Below are positions 1-7,429 of a DNA stretch of 64,000 bases, piece after piece. This DNA is from Leptodontidium sp. MPI-SDFR-AT-0119. Lineage: Eukaryota > Ascomycota > Leotiomycetes > Helotiales > Leptodontidiaceae. The stretch spans positions 186,001 to 250,000 of the forward strand of contig JAHLEZ010000009.1 in assembly GCA_020726505.1 (NCBI GenBank), read 5' to 3'. The notes beneath the pieces were generated by a model that was not told the origin of the DNA, did no database searches, and worked only from the letters and a program-made list of their open reading frames with translations. Positions within the stretch are counted from its first letter, which is position 1. Every line of letters begins with the position of its first letter. Made by a program: the position numbers and the translations under genes.

Positions 1-560
1 TACGGCAGGTACGACGACTCTGGAAGGGAATATGTTACTTAAGGTTAGTGTACCGCCGCGAAGATATACTATTAAGTTTCTAGTTAACCAAATCAGTGCG
101 GAGCATTTAATTTGCTTGAAATGGAAAGCTTACAACGAGCTGGCATATCGTCGCTCGAATCACTTACTACCCGCCTCTAAATACACGATAAACCCTTTTA
201 TACACGGAAATTATTTGCTAAGTTTACATGTTAATAAGCCCTACTATTTATAATTGACATGTAACTAAAAGGCTTTTAGCTTTAGTAGATGCCGACTGTG
301 TGATCTACTTAATTGATGTTACATCTCCTTCTTCTCTAATTGCTATAGACATTGCGAAGATACTAAAACATGCGAAGAGCGTAGTCGTGGCTATTAACAA
401 AATGTTAGCATAATATACTATGGCACTCGTTGTATCACTTTACTAAACGTTTTACTAGGGATAAACTTCAGTGGTCTAAAGAGGCCTACTTCGAAGTTTT
501 CAAAGATGTGCTTATAGCACTTGAAGATAATGGCGTTGACATAGAAAAGTATGTATCAAG
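1..560 (+). pseudogene. N-terminal half of a decayed translation-GTPase (EF-1alpha/HBS1-like) relic
   Basis: Broken reading frames here resemble the G domain of an EF-1alpha/HBS1-type GTPase. A stretch near 225-262 resembles the strand before the G3 motif (KPYYL, IIDM, GHV). About 263-410 gives ADCVIYLIDVTSPSS and then VVVAINKM, like the ADxAxLVVD strand and the NKxD G4 motif. About 472-555 gives WSKEAYFEVFKDVL, like the segment after NKMD in these factors. Several stops and frame changes make it non-functional. The protein resumes at 5902, on the other side of the 563-5899 insertion, with FIPISG-like sequence. The family assignment is by eye and the first 200 bases match only weakly; other translation GTPases are possible. 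Confidence 0.45.
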
Positions 561-562
561 TA

Positions 563-604
563 ACGTCTATCCCTGCGTGCCGAAAAAACCGATGTGCCGA
601 AAAA
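563..604 (+). repeat. Left terminal inverted repeat of the 5.3-kb unit
   Basis: These 42 bp match the reverse complement of 5858-5899 with one mismatch (CCGATG against CCGGTG). The outer end abuts a TA dinucleotide at 561-562. GTGCCGAAAAA occurs twice within the repeat, resembling the iterated subterminal sites of pogo-like elements. Confidence 0.8.
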
Positions 605-1499
605 AATGATAGGTAGTTTGACTTTAAGTATCTTAAAATCTATGTACACTTTAATATCTCCTATAATTTTTCATAAGTTATATTCCGTAGCCGCTCCTAG
701 ACACCCTAAGCCCCTCCTACCAAGAAAATTGCATTCTCGTCGTCGCCCTTACGCCTGATTTGCAAAGAGTCTCCTTTATAGCTTAATAGAGTTCCTTAAC
801 CACAGCTCTACTACTAAGCTTATTCTGTCTTAATACTTTATAAAGGGATCTTATCCGAGCTCTAAGGACTTATCCCTTTATATGAAATCGTCATTAGCCT
901 TATGGCTGCTATAGCGGGCAGATCTAAGTAAGGTTGCCACGCGGATTAGTACCTCGGCTAATAATTTTGGTTAGTGCAAAACAGCCACGGCCCGTAATAT
1001 TTATGCTGTAATTTCATTTATAAAGTCTTAGGTATAAAGACCGTAGTGGCTGGAGGTACTGTAGTGCCCGGTGCGCCACATCCAGCTTAGTAATGACTTT
1101 AATGCTTGGGCTAGTCTAGACACGAAAATCGCAAACAAAATCTTGAGCATCCTTAAGCACACTGCTAAGTGGCGGCTAGGCCGGCTCGTACTATGATTAA
1201 TGGATTCGTGGCAAATCTATTGATTACTATATTTTCTAGAAAATGCTAAAAGGCAAGTGGCGATTCTAAAATAGTATATAAGTAGATGGTTCCCTAGGAC
1301 CCTCCAAGAAATAGAGATATTTTTCTTAATTCTATATAATAAAGCAAAAGTATGAAATTCGCCCAAATGAGTGCCCTAAAACAAGACTTCCGTTCTGAGT
1401 AGCTAAACAACTTTCCCGATAATCGGGAGGCAGCCAAAGAATATTCGTATTACCTTTTACTATCCAATGATTAGATACTTGTAGGATTGGCAATAGCTT
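605..1499. other. AT-rich interval inside the 5.3-kb unit, nothing recognised
   Basis: This stretch has no open frame of useful length on either strand and is AT-rich with many stops. It lies between the left inverted repeat and the degenerate end of the WD40 array. A decayed transposase would be expected somewhere here, but I could not recognise one. Confidence 0.5.
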
Positions 1500-1682
1500 G
1501 CCGTAGGGGAGAAGGCTACTGACCAGACGGGGTTAGTGTGGCCCTCGAGCGTCTATAATGCCGCTCCCGTCCCAGAGCCGCACCGTCCGAGCATTTGATC
1601 CAGAGACGGATCCAGAGACGACCTGCTTGCCATCGGGTGAGAAGGCTACTGACCAGACGGGGTTAGTGTGACCCTCGAGCGT
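1500..1682 (-). pseudogene. Degenerate extra WD40 repeat units beyond the stop codon
   Basis: On the minus strand this is roughly one and a half further copies of the 126-bp WD40 unit found upstream. Compared with intact units it lacks a 7-bp CACGGCG segment near 1570 and carries a short duplication of a GATCCAGAGACG-type segment near 1600. Both disturb the frame. It is the decayed tail of the array of the gene at 1683-3071, cut off by the TAG at 1683-1685. Confidence 0.7.
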
Positions 1683-3071
1683 CTATAGGACCGCTCCCGT
1701 CACGGCGTCCCAGAGCCGCACTGTGTGATCCCATGATCCAGACACGATCTGCTTGCCGTCGGGTGAGAAGGCTACTGAAGAGACGGGGTGAGTGTGGCCT
1801 TCGAGCGTCTGTAGCACTGCTCCCGTCACGGCGTCCCAGAGCCGCACTGTGTGATCCCATGATCCAGACACGACCTGCTTGCTGTCGGGTGAGAAGGCTA
1901 CTAAAGAGACGTGACTAGTGTGGCCGTCGAGCGTCTGTAGCACTGCTCCCGTCACGGCGTCCCAGAGCCGCACCGTGTGATCCTCAGATCCAGACACAAC
2001 CTGCTTGCCATCGGGTGAGAAGGCTACTGAAGAGACGACGTTAGTATGGCCCTCGAGCGTCTGTAGTGCCGCTCCCGTCACGGCGTCCCAGAGCCGCACC
2101 GTCTGATCCCATGATCCAGAGACGACCTGCTTGCCATCGGGTGAGAAGGCTACTGAAGAGACGGAGTGAGTGTGGCCGTCGAGCGTCTGTAGCACCGCTC
2201 CCGTCACGGCGTCCCAGAGCCGCACCGTCCGATCGTCCGATCCAGAGACGACCTGCTTGCCATCGGGTGAGAAGGCTACTGAAGTGACCGGGCTCGAGTG
2301 GCCCTCGAGCGTCTGCAGCACCGCTCCCGTCACGGCGTCCCAGAGCCGCACCGTCCGATCCCATGATCCAGAGACGACCTGCTTGCCATCGGGTGAGAAG
2401 GCTACTGAAGTGACGAAGTGAGTGTGGCCCACGAGCGTCTGTAGTGCCGCTCCCGTCACGGCGTCCCAGAGCCGCACCGTCCGATCATATGATCCAGAGA
2501 CGACCTGCTTGCCATCGGGTGAGAAGGCTACTGAAGTGACCGAGTGAGTGTGGCCCTTGAGCGTCTCGACACTACTATATGGAATAAAAATCTCGCGACA
2601 TGCATGTCCCCCCTTTGATCGTAGGTGCGCAACGAGATTATCTTGCCGGTTGAAGGAGCGGCCACAGCCCAACCACCTGCCTTTGCAGACAAATACTCCC
2701 TTCTTTGTATGGAGTTTTTGATGCCGTTCTCTGTCCCGCCGCCGACCAAACCGCTTTCGGCATGATTCAAGTTCGCACTCGTAGAGTCGTTCATCAGTAT
2801 GGCATGCAAGGTCATGATCGCTCAGCGCTGCTTTTCGTGTGAAGGTCTTTTCGCAGCCAGACACGGTGCATTGAAATCTCGCAGGCTCCTTAGTCACTCT
2901 GCTCGAGTTTACAGAAGCTTTAGTTGTTTTCGGACTGTTTTTTTTCTTTTGAGGAGGTAGGTGAGCGGAGAGATTTCCTGCGACAGAATCTACTAAGTAT
3001 ATTGTTATTAAATGTTCGTTTGGAGCAAAACGAGCGGAAATCTTACCCGCGGGGAACTCGTTTCTTTCCAT
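1683..3071 (-). CDS. C2H2 zinc-finger protein with seven near-identical WD40 repeats
   Basis: The frame encodes 462 residues. About residues 66-160 hold three C2H2-type fingers (C68/C73/H86/H91; C99/C104/H117/H121; a third around C129-H156). From residue 171 there are seven 42-residue WD40 units, each with [14 protein letters not shown] and TVRLWDAVTGA. Near-identical units are typical of fungal HET-D/E/R-type (NWD) recognition arrays, but no NACHT NTPase is present. The array ends at TAG 1683-1685, where intact units have CAG, so a C-to-T change has probably shortened it. A possible 54-bp intron (minus strand 3046 to 2993; GTAAGA donor, TAATAAC branch, TTAG acceptor) would remove 18 in-frame codons near the N-terminus. 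It lies within the 5.3-kb TIR unit. A C2H2-WD40 protein, or an NLR derivative that lost its NTPase, are both possible. Confidence 0.75.
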   Translation of the reverse strand: MERNEFPAGKISARFAPNEHLITIYLVDSVAGNLSAHLPPQKKKNSPKTTKASVNSSRVTKEPARFQCTVSGCEKTFTRKAALSDHDLACHTDERLYECELESCRKRFGRRRDRERHQKLHTKKGVFVCKGRWLGCGRSFNRQDNLVAHLRSKGGHACREIFIPYSSVETLKGHTHSVTSVAFSPDGKQVVSGSYDRTVRLWDAVTGAALQTLVGHTHFVTSVAFSPDGKQVVSGSWDRTVRLWDAVTGAVLQTLEGHSSPVTSVAFSPDGKQVVSGSDDRTVRLWDAVTGAVLQTLDGHTHSVSSVAFSPDGKQVVSGSWDQTVRLWDAVTGAALQTLEGHTNVVSSVAFSPDGKQVVSGSEDHTVRLWDAVTGAVLQTLDGHTSHVSLVAFSPDSKQVVSGSWDHTVRLWDAVTGAVLQTLEGHTHPVSSVAFSPDGKQIVSGSWDHTVRLWDAVTGAVL

Positions 3072-3247
3072 TCTACTAGGGCGAGCAAGGCTGTGTCACG
3101 ACATTTGTTCCACGGTACCCTCGCGGTCGTCTTCAGTTTCGTAAGGAGGGTGAATGCGCGAATGTTTTCAGTGAGGAGGAGGGTGATTCAAATAGGAAGT
3201 CAGCTGCTGCTTGAATAATGAAGAGCGCAAGAGGGTAGAAGCCCAAA

Positions 3248-4404
3248 GTTTGCGTCGCCTTGGTGGCTGTGGCTTAGCTCTATCACACCGCACCCACTCC
3301 CTGAGTCCTCGGTCCAATCTCCCGGCTTCCCCTACGCCACCAAGGCGACGCAATGTTTCGACATTGTAGGAAAATAATTTGAACCCTCTTTGCACCTCGA
3401 TAATATTAGAGACTGGAATGTCCAACACCTGCTTGTGGTACTGAGTATTCGAAACAACGTCGCGAACCTCGGGAATCCTGGTATTCCTTGGCGTTCATCT
3501 CGGAAAATTTGGAGCCTCTCCCTTCGTACGATCAGCGCTAATACAGTGAGTGGGCTCAGTGGCAGCTAGAATGATTGACACCTCAGCCGAATTCACACCC
3601 CTGAGCCGCGGGCTTGCGTCCCCTCAGGTCAACGCTGATTTGCCTTCTTCACGATCGCAAATTGCGTCGCCTTGGGGTTTTCTCGGCCCTCCACGTCCAG
3701 GCGACGCAGAACCGACTTGTATGGCTGATCCAAGGATTGCGCCTTCACACGCAGATTCTGCGTCGCCTTGGTCAAACCCACACACCTAGAGCTAAGCCCC
3801 CAGCCGTGGACGACATCCAAGGCAACACAGAATTCAGCACATCCCCTGCCATTAGCTGAGTAATTGCGTCGCCTTCGTCCGGGTCATGCAGAGGGAGGGC
3901 TTTAGCATTTCTGCGTCGCCTTGACTGTTTCAATCGTTGTCAACCTTATCGCGTCGCTTTGGCCGTTTGAATCCCGGGTTTCGTTTCTACATGCTCATTT
4001 GTCTATAGTCCTCAAGGCGATGCAAAATGGCGGATCGATGGGGGAAATTATTTCAAACGATCTGTGTCCCCTGCTACCAATGCTTCCCGAGTACCCTTAA
4101 TCCCTCCCGTCCCTAAATATACTGGCTCCGACACGCCGAATCGTATGAACTGCGTCGCCTTTGTCCACTGAGGCTCCCTAGAGGAGTTTCTACGTCGCCT
4201 CGACCCGGCTCCAACACTCGGAAGAATATTCTACGTCGGCCTCACTAAATTAGCATCCTCTCTTGCGTCGCCAGGGCTAGGATTGGGATTGAGAGAGAAA
4301 AGTTCTGCGTCGCCCACACCACAACAGCAACCCGTTTTCATTTTATCGGCACCTTAGACTCCTGCGTCGCCTTCACCAGTTCGCTCGTCTTGTCTGCGTC
4401 GCCT
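3248..4404. repeat. Dispersed array of about 16 GCGTCGCCTT-type motifs
   Basis: The decamer GCGTCGCCTT or a close variant recurs at about 3252, 3343 (reverse), 3664, 3699 (reverse), 3760, 3866, 3913, 3951, 4013 (reverse), 4152, 4192, 4232, 4265, 4304, 4363 and 4395. Most copies are preceded by T and read on the plus strand. Spacers are about 30-120 bp (one reaches about 310 bp) and unrelated to each other, so this is not a simple tandem repeat. The first two copies form a 17-bp perfect inverted pair (3251-3267 and 3336-3352). No convincing gene overlaps the array, which lies between the C2H2-WD40 gene and the gene at 4648. It could be a protein-binding site cluster or debris from a minisatellite. 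Confidence 0.75.
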
Positions 4405-4647
4405 GGAGCTCTTTTGTTAACATGAGCACATCTCTGACCTCCACTGAAGCTTTTAAAGCCTCTACCTCTTCCCTCTTGCCTCGAGTTCTTCTCTCCTTCA
4501 GTGCTATTTCTCAAATCTCTCGTCCACAACACTCATCGAGTAAGCAATCCAGTCCAAAGATCTTCTTTGGAACAGTCTGTCAACAGATCTTCCCGTCGTT
4601 TTCCTTCCCACTACGGCACTCTATATCAACCAACCCTCTTATCCAGC

Positions 4648-5155
4648 ATGTCTTCAATCCCACCACCTAGCTGCGATGTCCTCTGGACTCCTGATGTCAT
4701 CGTGAACGTCGTCTACCGCGGCGTCATGATCGCGGTCATCGCTGCCCTCGTGTGGGAGAGATACCGCCGTCCGGGTCGTATTGTCGACGGTGGGTTTCCT
4801 AATGCCTGCTCTTGAATCTTGCTGACCTGGACAAGAAGAACAAGGAATAGGCTCCACTACTGGGAGCAACCTTCAACCCCAGCCGAAGCCGAACAAGACC
4901 GATACGACGGCAGGGGAAGCCGCGGACACCAAGCACACCTACGTTGAAGATGGAGGCAAGGCTAATATAAAGGCAGAGGAAGCTGCGAACCTTAAGCACA
5001 TCGGCATTATTGAGAATGGAGACAAGGTCTATACGAAGGCAAAGAAATCTGTGAATACTGGGCACACCCACCTTGAGAAGGGAAGCAAGCTCGACGTGAT
5101 TGCGACTACTGCCGATGTTATGAATAGCTTCGGTGAAGCTGCCATTACTCTTTGA
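4648..5155 (+). CDS. Small membrane-anchored protein with 22-residue repeats (two exons)
   Basis: The proposed CDS is join(4648..4789, 4836..5155), 153 residues. The 46-bp intron has a GTGGGT donor, a GCTGACC branch site and a CAAG acceptor, and splicing keeps the frame exactly. The start is the first true ATG in frame, with A at -3. Residues about 18-40 (VIVNVVYRGVMIAVIAALVW) form one hydrophobic segment followed by ERYRR, which suggests a single-pass anchor. The rest is hydrophilic and holds three imperfect 22-residue units around KHTYVEDGGK, KHIGIIENGDK and GHTHLEKGSK. No family is recognised. It sits inside the TIR-bounded 5.3-kb unit, convergent with the C2H2-WD40 gene across the GCGTCGCC array. 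Confidence 0.55.
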
Positions 5156-5857
5156 TTCGAGACAAGGCTGCCGGACTTGCTGATGGATAGTTCGGCCACG
5201 TGCTTGGAGACTTGATCCCAGGAGGGGATCGAAATTGGCGTTGGTATCGAATTTGGAGAGGTCGCAAGTGCTCGGATGGCTTGTGGGTTGTCTTCTTGTG
5301 GTAAGCTTGCGAGCTTTTTGGGTCGTCTATAATGTACGAAAGGGAATAGATAGAATTCATCGATACCCCCCCCCTCATTCTGCCATAGCACAGCGGTGCA
5401 GAACTAAGGCGCCACACTTCACGTGATACCTATAACATGCGTAATTAAAATAGGACTCGTGTGGCTGTAAATACAATATTTGGTAAGGGCGATAAATCCC
5501 TCCTCGCTTATTAAGATGCGTCATTTCGTGTACCTCCCACTTTTGTCCAGATAAATCCGGTAGACAGGTTTCCTTGTGCTCTGTGTCTTCAAACTTCAGT
5601 ATTATACTTGAACTTACTAGAAGCTCTATACTATGGCCCCCAGTTCCGGGGACAGGATGATAGTCATAATAGGCAAAGGGTAACAGCTACAGTAGCTTTT
5701 GACGCTCTCAATAGGACGATCGATAGTATAGCCAAACTGCACTATTTTCTGACTACAAGTCGAGCCCTTGTAGAGAAATAGCTAAAGAATAATAGCAAAC
5801 AGATTATAGCTTTATATATTTATGTAGTAGAGATTTAAGACCCCGAAACTAGAAAGA
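5156..5857. other. Right-hand interval of the 5.3-kb unit, no gene recognised
   Basis: Only short overlapping frames are present, with a run of nine Cs at about 5365-5374. Sequence around 5640-5840 has a broken frame that could be an eroded coding stretch but shows no motif. Confidence 0.4.
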
Positions 5858-5899
5858 TTTTTCGGCACACCGGTTTTTTCGGCACGCAGGGATAGACGT
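5858..5899 (-). repeat. Right terminal inverted repeat of the 5.3-kb unit
   Basis: This is the reverse complement of 563-604 with one mismatch. It is followed directly by TA at 5900-5901, then by sequence that continues the GTPase relic of 1-560. Confidence 0.8.
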
Positions 5900-5901
5900 T
5901 A

Positions 5902-6164
5902 GAAGGCTAAAATCCTACTAACCTTAGAACAGAATACGGACAGTACCCATTTCAGCGCTACGCGGCGGCAACCTTACCGAGCGTCCAACAGATGTTAGCT
6001 GGTATAAGGGATGGCCATGTAGAGGTGTAGGGAGTGGTATAGGATGGAAGCTTATGGATGCAATTGATGAAGAAAGTGCTCCATAGCCAGAACTCGTTAA
6101 TGTAAAAGGAGTTGCCATGATACTTATTGAACCATCACCGGATCTTGCAATTGTTCCAGAATAA
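5902..6164 (+). pseudogene. C-terminal continuation of the translation-GTPase relic
   Basis: Reading AGA AGG CTA from 5902 gives a frame with a few stops. It contains TVPISALRGGNLTERPTDV, then SWYKGW, then KLMDAIDEESAP. In EF-1alpha/HBS1 proteins the G domain ends with VPISGWxGDN, a WYKGW-type segment and a LLxAIDA segment in this order, so the match is by motif order and spacing. The frame is the same one that ends at 560 once the 5.3-kb insertion and one TA are removed. After about 6100 the similarity fades and the frame stops at 6162-6164. Confidence 0.5.
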
Positions 6165-6235
6165 CACCGCCGGCCGTCAGCCTATCCCTCCCTGATCTGC
6201 AAAAATCATGCCACCCGAATTGTTTGATGCTGCTT

Positions 6236-6469
6236 TTACGCCTTCCTCCTACACGGACAACCTTCTTCAGCTCCTTTTCCTGAGTCCTCTGGTCTGTTTT
6301 CTGGAGTGGGCCATCGAGGACGGTTTTGTGGCTGGATAACATCACACTTCTTTTTGTTCAGCTCTTCGAAGTGCGAGCGGTTGGTCGTTACCAATTTTGC
6401 ACGACAACGACCACACTTGTCGTCTGGTCGAGAAATTGAAGGGAATACAGCAGACGTGGTCCGACGGTT
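6236..6469 (-). CDS. Possible exon of a small cysteine-containing protein
   Basis: A 77-codon open stretch on the minus strand without its own ATG encodes a basic, polar sequence with two Cys pairs (CGRCRAK near the start, CPCRRKA at the end). Composition suggests real coding sequence. It may be a 3' exon of the gene at 6490-6887, but I found no splice junction joining them. No family is recognised. Confidence 0.3.
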   Translation of the reverse strand, partial: NRRTTSAVFPSISRPDDKCGRCRAKLVTTNRSHFEELNKKKCDVIQPQNRPRWPTPENRPEDSGKGAEEGCPCRRKA

Positions 6470-6489
6470 TCAAAGTAACAAATGGCACT

Positions 6490-6887
6490 TCAAAGGAGCT
6501 TTAATTTCAGCCAACATGAGTCTATGTCCATTTGCCTTCCCAACATGCTACGTTCCAAAATACATGCTTCGAATTCAGGCTCATAGTACGGCTGATCAAG
6601 AGGCATTTGTATCCAGCAAGGGTGTTTTTGTGGTTCAACCCTGATTGCAGAGGCCGAATTTGGTGCAGTGACACATACCATACATCGATGCCCTGTCCGC
6701 ATCGGGCGACGTGCCAGGTGGGTTGCGTGGGGCAAGGGGCTTCAAACCAGAAACACTCGAAGACCTCAGCGTCAAGTGGAGCTCGTTTCGGATTAACATC
6801 AGCTGTAGAGGCTTGCTCATCCCCAATAGGAGATTGACGATTCGAGGATAGGCATCTTATTCCATTCCAAAACGTCCATTCCTCCAT
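6490..6887 (-). CDS. Small Trp/Cys-rich hypothetical protein (two exons)
   Basis: The proposed CDS on the minus strand is 6887..6679 joined to 6640..6490, 119 residues. The 38-bp intron has a GTATGT donor and an AATCAG acceptor, and splicing joins two frames that are each open and similar in composition. Thirty-eight bases is short for an ascomycete intron, which lowers confidence. The protein is rich in Trp and Cys (ECFWFEAPCPTQPTW, HPCW, DSCW), with no signal peptide or membrane segment at the chosen start. No family is recognised. It could continue into the stretch at 6236-6469. Confidence 0.4.
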
Positions 6888-7429
6888 TCTTGTGTGATGC
6901 AATTGATCCTCTATATCTCCGCGGCCATGGATAGCGGTCCTTTGTCAAGTGCAAATGCCGATTTGTGAGTATGCGTGGGAGACCTACCTCGTCCCTATAT
7001 TGCTTTGTGTATTCGTTTGGTCACCTGTCTGGGCGGGCGGGGAACTCGAGTGATGCTGTCATTCCGAAGTTCGACCTCTCGTAGAGGGCTGTTCCATACT
7101 ACACAAAATAATCGAGGGCTGAGCGATGTCAGGATTGGGAAGAGGGCATTTTGATACTTCGTCGAAGTCGACGAAGCCGGAACGGTGAGAACATTTCTGG
7201 TGCTCGCGGGGAGTCCCTTATCTAGGCAGGTGTACATCACACATTTCCTTCGGATTTCCTGAGAGTAAAATACGCAAAGTTATCTATGGTACATTCTACA
7301 TTATACGACAGTTTCGCAGATATTTTTTGCGCGCAAACATCAGCCGTCAAGAGATTGCCTTTGTATCTTCATTATTTATTTCACGGGGTCGATACGACTC
7401 GCCGTATTAATACTGAAGTTGAGCACATA
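6888..7429. other. Intergenic interval, nothing recognised
   Basis: Ordinary base composition and only short overlapping frames. It probably holds the upstream region of the gene at 6490-6887 and the 3' region of the gene at 7430-8991, both on the minus strand. Confidence 0.5.

Larger units (their letters stand above)
563..5899. mobile_element. 5.3-kb TIR-bounded DNA-transposon-like unit with cargo genes
   Basis: The unit has 42-bp terminal inverted repeats with one mismatch, starting ACGTCTATCCCTGCGTGCCG. It is flanked on both sides by TA (561-562 and 5900-5901), the duplication typical of Tc1/mariner/pogo elements. Each end contains the subrepeat GTGCCGAAAAA twice. Removing the unit and one TA rejoins the two halves of a GTPase-like relic in the same reading frame, so it behaves as a clean insertion. 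Inside are a C2H2-WD40 gene, a GCGTCGCC motif array and a small two-exon gene. I see no DDE transposase, so it would have to move with help in trans, or the ends are the remains of a larger composite. Confidence 0.6.

Noticed and set aside
3248..4404. CRISPR-like repeat-spacer pattern of GCGTCGCC motifs
   Set aside because: The repeated core is only 8-10 bp, occurs in both orientations and has variable spacing in a eukaryotic genome; it is not a CRISPR array.
4422..4670. 82-codon Ser-rich plus-strand frame ahead of the 4648 gene
   Set aside because: Pyrimidine-rich leader sequence of the two-exon gene explains the composition; a different frame is used by the gene.
6306..6644. 112-codon plus-strand frame
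   Set aside because: Overlaps better minus-strand coding stretches (6236-6469 and 6490-6887) and has no motif.
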